Shown here piece after piece: positions 7,947-17,993 of a stretch of 64,000 nucleotides of DNA; the first letter of the stretch is position 1, and the number at the start of each line of letters is the position of its first letter. Source of the stretch: Haloferula helveola. GTDB lineage: Bacteria; Verrucomicrobiota; Verrucomicrobiia; Verrucomicrobiales; Akkermansiaceae. The notes beneath the pieces are model-generated. The model saw only the letters and a list, made by a program, of their open reading frames with translations, was not told where the DNA came from and made no database searches. Location: contig NZ_AP024702.1 in the NCBI RefSeq assembly GCF_037076345.1, positions 4,216,001 through 4,280,000 of the forward strand, given 5' to 3'. A program made the position numbers and the translations under genes.

Positions 7947-8693
7947 TCAGGAATTCTTGTCGAGGGTGAGGCGCAGGCCGACGACCTCGATCAGCTCGGC
8001 GGCCGAGGCTTCGACCTGGAGGACGAAGTTGTTGATCAGCGCGGTGAAGTAGTTGAAGGCGAGGTAGGCCGGGATGCCGACCGTCAGGCCGAAGGCGGTG
8101 GTAAGGAGCGCGACCCGGATGCCCGCCGCCGCGGCCTGCACGATGTTCTGCTGGCCGACGTTCGCCTCGATGTCGCCGAAGGCGACGATCATGCCCTGCA
8201 CGGTACCGAGGAATCCGAGCATCGGAGCGACACTCGCGATCGTCGCGAGGAGCGGCAGGTGCTTCTCCAGCGCGGCGACGATGTGAACCGCGTAGTTTTC
8301 CATGCTCTTGACCACCTGCTGCTCGAGCTGGGCCTCGTCGTAGTCGAGACGGCGGAGCACCAGATACTTCCGCAGTCCGTTGGAAAGGATGGCGGGCACA
8401 GGACCCTGAGACCTGTCGCAGAGCTCGAGCGACTCCTCGACCTTGTCCTCGGAGAGCAGCGCGATGATCTTCTCCTTCAGCTCGCCGGGGTCCGTGTCGA
8501 GGAGCTTGAGGCTGCGGTAGCGCTCGATGATCACCGCGACCACCAGGATCAGCAGGATCAGGATCGGCCACATGAAGATGCCACCTTCCAGAAGCAGGCC
8601 CGAGGCGCCGGTGTGGAAGAATTCGTAGATGGCCCCGTGTTCTTCGGTGGCGGCGGCGAGGAGGTTCGGAAGCTGCGGCATGGAGGTCGTCAC
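7947..8693 (-). CDS. MotA/TolQ/ExbB-family proton-channel protein
   Basis: A 248-aa inner-membrane protein with three spans, at about 36-57 (GGIFMWPILILLILVVAVII), 145-170 and 192-215. The family signature lies in the second and third spans: LPLLATIASVAPMLGFLGTVQGMI and ALLTTAFGLTVGIPAYLAFNYF. ExbB pentamers hold ExbD and convert proton flow into motion. The GTG at 8693 overlaps the stop of the giant TPR gene as GTGA; an ATG four codons later is the alternative start. It is the only ExbB in the window and serves two ExbD genes immediately downstream. Confidence 0.93.
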   Translation of the reverse strand: MTTSMPQLPNLLAAATEEHGAIYEFFHTGASGLLLEGGIFMWPILILLILVVAVIIERYRSLKLLDTDPGELKEKIIALLSEDKVEESLELCDRSQGPVPAILSNGLRKYLVLRRLDYDEAQLEQQVVKSMENYAVHIVAALEKHLPLLATIASVAPMLGFLGTVQGMIVAFGDIEANVGQQNIVQAAAAGIRVALLTTAFGLTVGIPAYLAFNYFTALINNFVLQVEASAAELIEVVGLRLTLDKNS

Positions 8694-11600
8694 TGATCGG
8701 TCAAATTCGCTTCCCGCTCAAACTGGGCGAGCATCTCGGGCAGGGCAAGGCGCCCGCGGGAGTACTTGGCGGCCTCCGATTCCGGGAAGTCCCAGCGGCA
8801 CCGGTTGTAGCGGCGGAAGGCCTCGGGCACGTTGTTCGCCATGCGGTAGCTCTCGCCGGCCCAGAACAGCGCCTGCGCGGTGAGCTCCTCTTCGGGGAAG
8901 CGCTTTACGAACTCGTCGAACGAGTTCCCCGCCTTGCCGTAGGACTCGGCCTTGTAGTGGCACTGGCCGATCCGGAACGCGATCTTCGGTGTCCACTCGT
9001 GGTTCGGGAACTTCTCGAGGAACTTGGCTCCGACGCTGGCCGCGACACCGTATTCCTCCTTGTTGTAGAAGTGCTCGTTGATCCGGAGCATCACGTTCGC
9101 GATGAGCGGGCTCTTCGGGTAGGTCGCGGCGAGTGTGACGTAAGACTCGAGCGCCTCGTCGAGTTGCCCGGCTTCCTCGTAGCACTGGCCGAGCTTGTAC
9201 TGGGCATCCGGGGCGAGTTCGTGTTCCGGGTGGCCGCGGACGATCGCCTTGTAGGAAATGATGGCCTCGTCCCATGCTTCCATCTCCTGCGCGAACTGGC
9301 CGAGCAGGTAGGCGACGCGGGGCGCGTACTTCGGATCCGGGTAGTCGACCTGAAGCTCGTGGAGCACCCGGCGGCCCGCCGCGAGCTCGGCCTGGGCCTC
9401 GTTCTCGCGTTCGAGTTTGAGATGGCTCTTGAACAACTCGAAGTGGCTCTCGGCGATGTGGAACTGCGTCTGGATCGCCAGCTCGTCGTTTTTGTAAACC
9501 TTGCTGAAGGCGTCCATCTCGCCGTCGGTTCCGACCGCGACCGGTAACTGCAATTCGATGATCGGCAGTCCCTCCGGCGTCTGCGGAACGTTGTCGAGGT
9601 AGCCGACGGTCAGGGTGTCGCCGAAGAAGCACTCGATCTCACCCTGCGAGTTGCCGCTGATCGGCTTCGGCGCCGCCTTGAGCGGAAAGGACCCGCTGAA
9701 CACACCGCTGTGCGAAAGCGTCTCCTCAAGCTCGAGCGTCTCGTCCTCACCGGACTCGGTCTTGATTCGGACCATCGCCTTGTCGCGGTCATCGGAGAGA
9801 TCGAGATCGGGATCCTGCAACCAGAGGAAGGCCTTCTTGCCGACGTGCGCGATCTCGGCGTCCTCCTGATACTCCTCGTCGGTGATCCGCAGGGTGGCGG
9901 CGCTGGCCAGCTCCGCGCTGGCGGTGCGCTGGACGGCCTCGGCCGTCGGACGGCGCTCGTCGCTGTAGCTCGCGGTGAAGCGGTCATTGCCGAGGACGTT
10001 CAGGACAAGCAGTCCGACCTGCTTCTCCTCGCCGTCGTCGAGCAGCTCCTCTTCCGTTTTCGGCGGCGCAAGCACGCGGCCAACCCCGGGTTTCTTCACA
10101 GTGCCGTCGGCGGGGACCATGGTAGCGCTTTCGATTCCTCCGAGCAGCAGCGGTATCTGTCCGGCGAAGCGGCCCTCGAGCAGTGCGGGGTTGCGGACGT
10201 CGTCCATCGCGGCGGTTTCGGGGGCGAAGCTTCGGGACAGGACGCACTCGACCTGCACCTTGGTGCCTTGGGTGGTGGTCACTGCGACGGTCACGGTGCT
10301 GCGCGCGTCTTTCGCCTGGTCGGGGTCGATGACCTCGATGGTGAGCGGCAGCTGGTAGTCGACCTTGGCAACGTGGTCGGGCGGGGGAGTGGTGGCGACC
10401 GGGACGAATCCGACGGGGCCGTCGACCTGCTTGCCGCTCTCGACGATCTGGATCCGGCCTTCGGTCGGTTCGTTGAGGAAGATGACCGACTCGCGATACG
10501 CGGCGTGTCCGGGGAAGGTGTTCTGCTCGTCCTTGTATCGGATGTAGACCTTGTCGCCCTGCTTGACGACAAGCTTGCCCTCCTCGGGCTCGGGACTGGT
10601 ATCGATGTCCGCCACGAACACTCCGGTCGAATCACCGGTCTCGGTTGCGGTGACCGTCTTCGCCGGCTCGCCATTGAGCAGAATCTCCACTTCGACCTCG
10701 TCGCGCTCGATGCTGGTGTCGAGGTCGTAGTCGGTGACCTCAGCGACGATCCGTTCGCCCGGCTCGATGCGCAGTAGCTCTTTCCGCGAGCCCTTCACCG
10801 TGCCGTCACCGCTACGGTTGAAGTCGTAGGTGATCGGGATGATGCCGCCATTGTGGTAAGTGGCGGTGAGCGAGGCGGTCAGGAGTTTGTTCCGCTGCTC
10901 GCCGCCGGCCGTGATCTCGTCGAGGTAGGAGATCTGGATCGTGTCGCCGGGCGCGAGTTCGAGGATGTCGTTCTTCGCGAGCTCCAGCACGTCTTCCGCA
11001 GGCGGAACGTGCTTGGTGCCGCCGCCGGAAACCTCGACGTTGCTGATCGCGACCGCCTCGCCGCGGTATTCGAGAATCTCGCAGTCGATGAAACGCAGCT
11101 CGTGCTTCGGCAGGGTGAGCTTCCAGGTGTTTTTCTCCTGCGCGACCGTCCCTGCGAGCGGGCCTTCGATCTTCGGATAGTCGGCGGCCTTCTCGAGACT
11201 GAGGTCGGCTTCCCCGAACGGCCGCAGCGTGACGTTGGCGGATTGCGGGTTCTCCCTCGCGCGGAGCACCGCGGCGCCCGGTCCGCCTGCCGTTACCACC
11301 GCCACAGCGGCGATCTCGTGGATGCCGCGCTTGGCGAAAATGTCGGCCTCGCGTTCGGGCTCGCCCATCGGCATTTCAAGTCGACCATCGACCATCAACG
11401 CGACCTGCTGACCTGTTACGGTGAAGCGCATGCCGCCGTCGCGCTCCTGCAGGAACGGTCCGGTCCAGATCAGGAAGTAGGCATCCTCGCCCTCGGCAGG
11501 GGGCTCCCACGAAAGCGTATCGACTGTCTTGGTCTCGGTCGGTTCTTCCTTTCCGGCGAGCCCGACGATGTCCTGCCAGCTGTACGATGGGCGAAGCTTG

Positions 11601-14600
11601 TCCTTCTGCGTCTTGTAGATCCGCAGGGTCATCGACTTGTCATCGAAGTCGATCGGCGGATCCGCTTCAGGGGTGGGGAAACGGGCGAGCGTGTAGCGGA
11701 AGCGTCCGTCGTGGCTGCCGCGGAGATGCATGCGCACCGGAGCTTCCGCTTCGGCGTCGGGTGAGGTGAAGACCACCGCGTCGACTTCGCGCAGTTCCTT
11801 CAGGTCCACCGAGAGCGACTTCGGAGCGGCGCCATCGGGTTCGCTGCGCCATACGGTCTCGAGGCTGTGGTCGATCGCCATCAGCGGGTTGTGGTCGAGG
11901 GCGGAGTCGGTCGCCTGTGCGCCGGCCGGTAGCTCGCCGGTCCGCACCGTGCCGGTGAAGACTCCGCCGTGCTGGCTCTCCTCGGTGAGGTCGATCTGAA
12001 CCTCGTCGCCGCTCGACGCCGCAATCTTGACCGGCACCGGGTCCGGCTCGGCCGTCCGGTCGCGGTCGCCGTCCTTGACCTGGATGTAAACGAGATTGCC
12101 GGGCTTCACCTGATTGCCCGGCCGCTTGTCGGCCTTGCCCAGCTCCTCCTCGGCCTCCTTTTTCAGCGCCTCGGTGAAGGTTTCGCCTTCCTCGTCGAGG
12201 ATCTGGCTGCTGGCGACCTTGAGGTGGCCGTCGGACGCGACCCGCAACCGTGTCGCGCTGAGGAACTCGAACTGGAACTCCTTCTTGAAGTCGGCCGGGT
12301 AGTCGACGGTGATCGTGTCGCCGCCGGTGATCTGGAGGGTGCCGTCGCCGACGCTGGCGACGCCCAGTTCGGTCGGCATGTCGCTCAGGAAGATTCCTTT
12401 GCCCGCACCACCGCTGGTGAGAAAGGAGCTTTCCTCGTCGCCGCCCGGATCGGTGCGCACCACCACCGGAATGCGGGTCTCGCCGCGGCTGATGCCGAGG
12501 TCGGTGTCCTGCACCACGACCGACAATGCTTCGCCCGGAGTTTGCCAGAGCAATGAGTCGTGTCCGAGGCGGCCGACCGTGCGCAGCGTTTCGAGCTGCG
12601 TCAGGTAGCGCTGCTCGATGCCGTAGACTTCGGCCAGGTTGAAGAGCGTCTCATTCGCCAGTTCGGCGTCGGGGGCGCGTTCGAGGACCTCGAGGAAAAT
12701 GCGCCGGGCGGCGTCGTTGTTCTCCTGGCGGATTTCGAGGACGCCGCGCAGGAAGTCGGCGCGGATCGTGACCTGCGGGTTCGGGCTTTCAGACAGCTCG
12801 ACGAAGATCTCCTCGGCCTGGTCGTACACTTTCTGAGCCATGAAGGTCTCGCCGATGCCGAAGCGGGCCTCGATGGCTTCCGGTTGGTCCTTGTAGCTGT
12901 TGAGCACGGTCGTGAACTCCGCACGGGCGATGTCGTACTGCTGGGAGTGCTGGTAGTTCCGGGCGAGCAGCAACTGGACTCGCGCCTTGTCGCCGATCTC
13001 GACGTTTTCCGACTCGCCGTGCTTGATCATCCAGCCGCGCAGGATGTCTTCGGCCCGCCGTTGGTCTTCCTCGGTGCCCTGCTGGATGTGGGTATTGGCG
13101 GCGAACAGGACCAGCTCGACCGGGACCTCGTCGCGATGTGAATCAAACAGGCTACGGTTCTTGTAGTAGGCCTGCTCGGCCAGCAGTTCCTCGCCGAGCC
13201 GGAGGTGGAGAATGATCTGCAGCAGCGGCGCGATCGGGCTGTCTTCCGGGATGTCCGCGCTCAGGCTGCCCATCCGTCCGTAGGCCTTCCGGAGCAGCGT
13301 GCGGGCGGAGTCCATCTCGTTCTTGCCGACGCCGCGGATGGTATTGAGCAGGCCGTTCAGGATCACCGCGGCAAGCTGGAAGTCCTCGCGGGCGATCGCT
13401 GCCTGGGCGTGGGGGTAGATGCGGTTCCAAGACTCGTGGTGGGAGTCGGAAAGGAGCAGGGCGCGGTGCGCTTCGAGCAGGCGGGAAATGCCTTTTTGGG
13501 CGTTTGGCAGAAGTTCGAGGCCGGCCTCGGTGCTGACGCGGCGGATGCCGAGGTCGCGAACCATCCGGTAAACCCGCGCCTTCTTCTCGTCGGACCATTC
13601 CTTGGAGTTCCGGGCCGACTCCATCCAGCTCCGTGGCGGCCACTCGCTCAGCTCCCACGACTCGAACGGCCGCTGTTCGGCGCGTTGCTTCGACTCCTTG
13701 AGGACGCGCTCCATCCTGTCGAGGTCATCTGCCTTCAGGGCGAGTTCGGCGAGGGCGGCGGCGTAACTTCCCTGATACGGCGTGGTCGCGGCGAAGCGCG
13801 GTTCGAGGAACGAGCGGGCGGCGGGCGGTTCCATTCGGCTGGCGACCCGCAGCGCGCAGTTGACCGACTCCCAGTGGTTCGGATCGGCATCCATCCGATC
13901 CCGCCACCAGGCGAGCGCCTCGTCCTTCATCTCGATCTCCCACATGATGTCGCCGAGGCGGGTCGCGTGGTAGAGCGGGTTCGGGCTCGTCTTGATCGAC
14001 TCCCGGATCCACGGGATCGCCTTGCGGATGACTTCCGGATTCCGGGTTTCAATGAGGCGCAGCCAGGTGTCGTGGTGCGCCCCCTGCGACGGCAGGCTCA
14101 GCAGGTGGCGGATCGCCGCGGGCTTCTGCTCCTTGTCGTCCGAGTGGAGTGATGCCTCGAGCCAGCCTTCGGCGGCTTGCAGGTCCTTCGGGTAGCTCTT
14201 GCAGAGACTCTGAAAATACTCGGCCGCTTTCTTGAGCGCGCTGCCGCCGAAGTGGTGTCGGTAGTTCTCGGCGAGTCGGGTCATCAGGATCCGCTTCTGC
14301 TCATCTGTGGGGTTCCCTTGGAGGAGCTGTTTGCACGCTTGGCCCGACTTTCCGCCCTTTTCCCAAACCGCGCGCCAGAGCTTGGCGGTTTCGCCGTTGC
14401 CGACGGTCCGTCGTGCCTCCTGCCACGCACGGTTGCGGTCGCGGTCCTTGGCATCCCATTTCCAGACCCGTTCCTGGAATTCGGGGCGATGCGGGAAGCG
14501 CTTGGCGCTTTCGACGACGAGGTGGAGATCCGCTTTGAAAGAGGCATCGTCCGGTGCGGAGCTCAGCAGGAACGCCACGACTTGCTCGGTCCAGCCGTCG

Positions 14601-15799
14601 CCGGTGGGGGATTTTGTAATGAAGTCCCGGGAGACCGCCCGCGCTTTGGCGGTGTTTTTCATGCGGTCGCGGTAGAGTTCGAGGGCGAGCACGGCGCGGA
14701 GCTTGCCGGCGTGATTGGGATTCTTCGCGATGGCATCGAGCAACGCGCGTTCGGCCTGGGCGTGGTTGTCCCCCGACCACTCGACCACCGCCCGGGGCAT
14801 GTCCTGGCTGTGGGCATCCACGGCCATGATCTCCGATGCGAGAGCGAGCGCCTTGGCGTCCTGTTTCGCATCGTGGGCAGCGCGTGCAAGGCGACCGAGA
14901 AAATCGTAGCGATCCTCCGCTTTCGGGAAGCGCTCCATGTATTCGCGGATCACCGGCTCGATCTCGGCAGGGGGGCGCTTCGCACTCAGCATCGCGTTGA
15001 TCAGGCCGCGGTGGGGATCCGGGCTGCGGCGGGCGAGCGCCTTGCGGAACGATCCGATGGCGTTCTCGTGTTGTCCAAGTCGCGACTCGAAGCTGCCGGT
15101 GTGCGACCAAAGCTTCTCGGTGTCGGCGGCGTTGAGCGGGGCATTGCGACGGATCAAGGTCTTGCCGATCTGAAGCCCGTCGGCCCAAAGCTCGGCGCGG
15201 CCGGACATTTCCATGCCAACGAGGCCGACGCCCGTGAGGACCGAATCGGTCGGGATCTTCTCGACCATCGCCTTGGCGAGGCCCGCCGCGAGCCGGTTGC
15301 CCTCGGCGCTGGATGCTTGCTGGTAGAGCTTCAAGGCCCGCACACCGGTGTCGACATCCGCTCCGGCGCGCCAGTTGTCGTCGAGTGTTCTCGCGGCTTG
15401 GATGATGCGCCCGGTCCGTTCCATCGAGGTTGCGAAATGGTCACGAGCGGGGATCGAGAGGGGGGAGTCGGGGTATTTTTCGAGGAACTGCCGGACCGTC
15501 GCGAGGACGTCGTCGTGGCGCGAGGCGATCGCGTAGCCGTCGATCAGCTTGAGGATCACCTCGGGGCGTTTCGGGTGGTCCGGCTGGGCGCGGGAGAACT
15601 TCCCGGCGGTCCGGATCAGCCCGAAGACCTGCTCGTCCTTCTCGTAGAGGTCGATCAGTTCGAGCATCATCGAGGCGGCCGCGTCGGACGCTTCGGCGGT
15701 CTCCTTCAGGCGGGCTTCGAGGTCGGCGGCGCGGTCCTGGGCGGCGACGTGGCCGACGCCGAGCAGCAGGACAAGGGTGAGGCAGCGGAGGGTTTTCAA
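8690..15799 (-). CDS. Giant exported TPR protein with internal beta-sandwich modules
   Basis: A 2369-aa protein. The start is a TTG at 15799 that shares bases with the previous stop (CCTTGA); it gives a clean signal peptide (MKTLRCLTLVLLLGVGHVAAQ), whereas upstream Mets in frame do not. Residues about 30-1090 and 2090-2360 are TPR arrays. Between them are beta regions: repeated modules ending in GD-x-[IVL]-x-[VIL]-x-Y (about 1093-1160, 1230-1285, 1560-2060), a discoidin-like stretch (about 1296-1386) and a PA14-like stretch (about 1426-1533, YFLIWTGPFLQERDGGMRF). The modules resemble repeats of bacterial surface proteins with an ETG..TGVF.G core. Probably an extended periplasmic scaffold. Its stop overlaps the ExbB start, so it is likely made together with the motor. 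Confidence 0.88.
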   Translation of the reverse strand: MKTLRCLTLVLLLGVGHVAAQDRAADLEARLKETAEASDAAASMMLELIDLYEKDEQVFGLIRTAGKFSRAQPDHPKRPEVILKLIDGYAIASRHDDVLATVRQFLEKYPDSPLSIPARDHFATSMERTGRIIQAARTLDDNWRAGADVDTGVRALKLYQQASSAEGNRLAAGLAKAMVEKIPTDSVLTGVGLVGMEMSGRAELWADGLQIGKTLIRRNAPLNAADTEKLWSHTGSFESRLGQHENAIGSFRKALARRSPDPHRGLINAMLSAKRPPAEIEPVIREYMERFPKAEDRYDFLGRLARAAHDAKQDAKALALASEIMAVDAHSQDMPRAVVEWSGDNHAQAERALLDAIAKNPNHAGKLRAVLALELYRDRMKNTAKARAVSRDFITKSPTGDGWTEQVVAFLLSSAPDDASFKADLHLVVESAKRFPHRPEFQERVWKWDAKDRDRNRAWQEARRTVGNGETAKLWRAVWEKGGKSGQACKQLLQGNPTDEQKRILMTRLAENYRHHFGGSALKKAAEYFQSLCKSYPKDLQAAEGWLEASLHSDDKEQKPAAIRHLLSLPSQGAHHDTWLRLIETRNPEVIRKAIPWIRESIKTSPNPLYHATRLGDIMWEIEMKDEALAWWRDRMDADPNHWESVNCALRVASRMEPPAARSFLEPRFAATTPYQGSYAAALAELALKADDLDRMERVLKESKQRAEQRPFESWELSEWPPRSWMESARNSKEWSDEKKARVYRMVRDLGIRRVSTEAGLELLPNAQKGISRLLEAHRALLLSDSHHESWNRIYPHAQAAIAREDFQLAAVILNGLLNTIRGVGKNEMDSARTLLRKAYGRMGSLSADIPEDSPIAPLLQIILHLRLGEELLAEQAYYKNRSLFDSHRDEVPVELVLFAANTHIQQGTEEDQRRAEDILRGWMIKHGESENVEIGDKARVQLLLARNYQHSQQYDIARAEFTTVLNSYKDQPEAIEARFGIGETFMAQKVYDQAEEIFVELSESPNPQVTIRADFLRGVLEIRQENNDAARRIFLEVLERAPDAELANETLFNLAEVYGIEQRYLTQLETLRTVGRLGHDSLLWQTPGEALSVVVQDTDLGISRGETRIPVVVRTDPGGDEESSFLTSGGAGKGIFLSDMPTELGVASVGDGTLQITGGDTITVDYPADFKKEFQFEFLSATRLRVASDGHLKVASSQILDEEGETFTEALKKEAEEELGKADKRPGNQVKPGNLVYIQVKDGDRDRTAEPDPVPVKIAASSGDEVQIDLTEESQHGGVFTGTVRTGELPAGAQATDSALDHNPLMAIDHSLETVWRSEPDGAAPKSLSVDLKELREVDAVVFTSPDAEAEAPVRMHLRGSHDGRFRYTLARFPTPEADPPIDFDDKSMTLRIYKTQKDKLRPSYSWQDIVGLAGKEEPTETKTVDTLSWEPPAEGEDAYFLIWTGPFLQERDGGMRFTVTGQQVALMVDGRLEMPMGEPEREADIFAKRGIHEIAAVAVVTAGGPGAAVLRARENPQSANVTLRPFGEADLSLEKAADYPKIEGPLAGTVAQEKNTWKLTLPKHELRFIDCEILEYRGEAVAISNVEVSGGGTKHVPPAEDVLELAKNDILELAPGDTIQISYLDEITAGGEQRNKLLTASLTATYHNGGIIPITYDFNRSGDGTVKGSRKELLRIEPGERIVAEVTDYDLDTSIERDEVEVEILLNGEPAKTVTATETGDSTGVFVADIDTSPEPEEGKLVVKQGDKVYIRYKDEQNTFPGHAAYRESVIFLNEPTEGRIQIVESGKQVDGPVGFVPVATTPPPDHVAKVDYQLPLTIEVIDPDQAKDARSTVTVAVTTTQGTKVQVECVLSRSFAPETAAMDDVRNPALLEGRFAGQIPLLLGGIESATMVPADGTVKKPGVGRVLAPPKTEEELLDDGEEKQVGLLVLNVLGNDRFTASYSDERRPTAEAVQRTASAELASAATLRITDEEYQEDAEIAHVGKKAFLWLQDPDLDLSDDRDKAMVRIKTESGEDETLELEETLSHSGVFSGSFPLKAAPKPISGNSQGEIECFFGDTLTVGYLDNVPQTPEGLPIIELQLPVAVGTDGEMDAFSKVYKNDELAIQTQFHIAESHFELFKSHLKLERENEAQAELAAGRRVLHELQVDYPDPKYAPRVAYLLGQFAQEMEAWDEAIISYKAIVRGHPEHELAPDAQYKLGQCYEEAGQLDEALESYVTLAATYPKSPLIANVMLRINEHFYNKEEYGVAASVGAKFLEKFPNHEWTPKIAFRIGQCHYKAESYGKAGNSFDEFVKRFPEEELTAQALFWAGESYRMANNVPEAFRRYNRCRWDFPESEAAKYSRGRLALPEMLAQFEREANLTDQ

Positions 15800-17988
15800 G
15801 GTGCGGCGGAGGTGGCCTTTTTCAGGGCGTCCACGATCTTCTTGGCTTCCGGGGCGATCTCGCTTTCCGGGAAGTCGTTGATGAGTTGGTCGAACTTGCG
15901 GCGGGCCTCGGCCTTGCGACCGAGCTTGTAGAGGCAGCGCCCGTAGTTGAAGAGGATGACGTCGAGGAAGTTGGCGTCGGGGTAGTCGGCGAGGACGTTC
16001 TCGAAGACGTCGACCGCCCGCGCGTAGTCCTCCTTCTGGTAGTAGAACGAGGCCATCTTTGCGACCGCGTCGCCGACCCGGCCGGACTCCGGAAAGCTCT
16101 CGTAAACCGCCTGATAGGCGAGGAAGGCCTGCTCGAAGAGCCGCTCGGATTGCTGGGCCGGGGCCTTGAGCGCCATCTGCTCGTAGCACTCGCCGACGTA
16201 GAACTGGCCTTCGCCGCGAAGCTCGCTGTTCTGCAGTTTCGAGAGGCTCGAGTAGAGACTGATCGCCCGGGTGTAGCTCTCGCGCTTCCGTTCGACATGC
16301 GCCTGCTGAAGCATCGCCTCGTCGACAAACGCGCTGGTCGGGAATTCCGCCTGCAGGCGGCGGCTCATCGCCAGCGCGAGATCAAGCTCGTCCATGGCGA
16401 AGTAGATCCGCCAGAGCTGGACGTAGGTTTCCTCAAGCAGCTTGCCTCCGACGCCGCGTGCGCCGTCGAGAATGCCTTCGCAAACGAGAAGCGCCTCGTC
16501 GTATTTGAGCTGCGCCTTCTCATCGAGGCCGAACTCTTTGTAGTGATTGCCAACCTGCGTCAGGGCGGATGCGGTGCGCAGGCGGGTCTTAAGCTCAAGT
16601 TCTTCATCGGAGATCTCGGTCTTGGTCACGCGCATTTCGCCGAGGTTGCCCTCGATCACCTTGGCTTCGGCGGTGCGGGTGAGCGGGCCTTCGCCAAGGT
16701 TCACCTTGTCGAGATAGACGAGCCTCACGACCTCGCCGGGTTCGGCATGAACGGCATTCGGGACGCCGCTGCCGGGCTGGAGGGGAACCGAGATCCGGAA
16801 CACCCCGCTGTCCTCGCTCTCGCGGAGCGTGACCGGCATCGAGCGCACGAGTTTCAGCGGATCAATCCGGTCCTTCAGGGTCTCGCCTTCGGGGGCTTCT
16901 TCAAGTTCGCCATTGGCCACGCGCTCGGCGATCTCCTCGTCGATCTCGTCCTCGGTCTTGCGGCGATAAACCTGCACGGTCGCCTCCAGCGTGTCGGGCT
17001 CGGCGGTGGTGTCGTGGTCGGCGTCGGTCACCTGCAGGTGAAGCGGCTTGCCGAGCACCGCCGCCTGAAGGTCGTGCTGGTAGGAGCCGTCGGTGACGCG
17101 GGCGTTGCCGTTCCCGACGACGAACACCTGCTTGCTGCGGGGGGTGTCGAAGGACTTGTCTGCGGTGTGGGCATCGACGTAGGTCACCGTGATCGCGTCA
17201 CCACCGCGGACCTCGAGATTGCCGTTGCCGGGGGTGGCGGTGCCGAGGTTCGTCACGATGCTGCCGAGCGTCAGCTTCGCCTGTCGGCCGACCGGATCGC
17301 ACATCACCGTTTCCTTGTCGCCGTTCTTCGTTTCGCAGCTCACCTCGACCTGCTGGCCCGGCTCAAGGATGGCGAAGTCCTTGTCGTCGATCTTGATGTA
17401 GAGCCGCTTGCCGGCCTCGACCTTCTCGATCTTGGAATCCTGATCCGAGAGGGCGGTGCCGACCTTCTCCAGCGCCTCGATCGCCCGGCTGTAGTGGCCC
17501 TGTTTGAAATGGCCGAGGCCGATGTAGTAGTAGGCCTCGTTGACTTGGGACGACGCCGGGAACTTCTCGATCACCTCGCGCATCACCTTGAAGCAGGCGC
17601 CATAGCGGCCGGCTTCGTAGTGGCAGGTGCCGGTCTGGAGGAAGGCGTACGCACGGAGTTCGTCGTCCGGGTTGTCCTCGCCGGCCGCGGCCTCGTAGTG
17701 GACGCGCGCCTTGTCGAACTCGCGCAGCTCCTTGAGCAGGTGATCGGCCAGACGCAGGTGGGCGTCGAAGCGGACCGGGCTGCGCGGGTAGCGCTCGATG
17801 ACCGATTCCCAGACCTCGAGGGCCTTCTCGTTTTCCCCGAGCTCAAGCCGGGCGTCGCCGGCCTGGAGCAACTTTCGGGCGGCGCGGTCCTCGACGATCG
17901 AGCCTCGCTCGGCCGCGGGCGGATCTTGGGAAAACGCCGGGGCGGAGAGGGCGAAAATGGCCAGTAGCAGTCGGGCAGTTCGGGACAC
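15796..17988 (-). CDS. Exported TPR protein with inserted beta-sandwich modules
   Basis: A 730-aa protein starting at a GTG (17988) with the leader SRTARLLLAIFALSAPAFSQ. TPR-like helical pairs occupy about 35-190 and again 460-720 (for example AVDVFENVLADYPDANFLD). The middle, about 193-440, is beta-rich and holds two modules closing with GDAITVTYVDAHT and GEVVRLVYLDKVN, with the core DSGVFRISVPL between them. The same architecture is expanded in the giant protein encoded just downstream. The two genes overlap by three bases, and the start lies five bases after the DUF1501 stop. The family is not one I recognise by name. A role as a co-scaffold with the giant protein is inferred from shared architecture and coupling. 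Confidence 0.87.
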   Translation of the reverse strand: MSRTARLLLAIFALSAPAFSQDPPAAERGSIVEDRAARKLLQAGDARLELGENEKALEVWESVIERYPRSPVRFDAHLRLADHLLKELREFDKARVHYEAAAGEDNPDDELRAYAFLQTGTCHYEAGRYGACFKVMREVIEKFPASSQVNEAYYYIGLGHFKQGHYSRAIEALEKVGTALSDQDSKIEKVEAGKRLYIKIDDKDFAILEPGQQVEVSCETKNGDKETVMCDPVGRQAKLTLGSIVTNLGTATPGNGNLEVRGGDAITVTYVDAHTADKSFDTPRSKQVFVVGNGNARVTDGSYQHDLQAAVLGKPLHLQVTDADHDTTAEPDTLEATVQVYRRKTEDEIDEEIAERVANGELEEAPEGETLKDRIDPLKLVRSMPVTLRESEDSGVFRISVPLQPGSGVPNAVHAEPGEVVRLVYLDKVNLGEGPLTRTAEAKVIEGNLGEMRVTKTEISDEELELKTRLRTASALTQVGNHYKEFGLDEKAQLKYDEALLVCEGILDGARGVGGKLLEETYVQLWRIYFAMDELDLALAMSRRLQAEFPTSAFVDEAMLQQAHVERKRESYTRAISLYSSLSKLQNSELRGEGQFYVGECYEQMALKAPAQQSERLFEQAFLAYQAVYESFPESGRVGDAVAKMASFYYQKEDYARAVDVFENVLADYPDANFLDVILFNYGRCLYKLGRKAEARRKFDQLINDFPESEIAPEAKKIVDALKKATSAAP

Positions 17989-17993
17989 GACCC

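Noticed and set aside
15800-16189. Extension of the giant TPR gene upstream to 16189
   Set aside because: The added 130 residues are Arg/Pro/Gly-rich antisense-like sequence overlapping the 730-aa gene's C-terminal TPRs in another frame, and would hide the signal peptide.
15886-17967. Long plus-strand open frame (693 codons) opposite the TPR/beta-module gene
   Set aside because: It is antisense to a clear TPR coding sequence with signal peptide and overlap coupling. Its sequence is low in hydrophobic pattern and rich in Leu/Val/Asp/Gly repeats typical of antisense frames at high GC.
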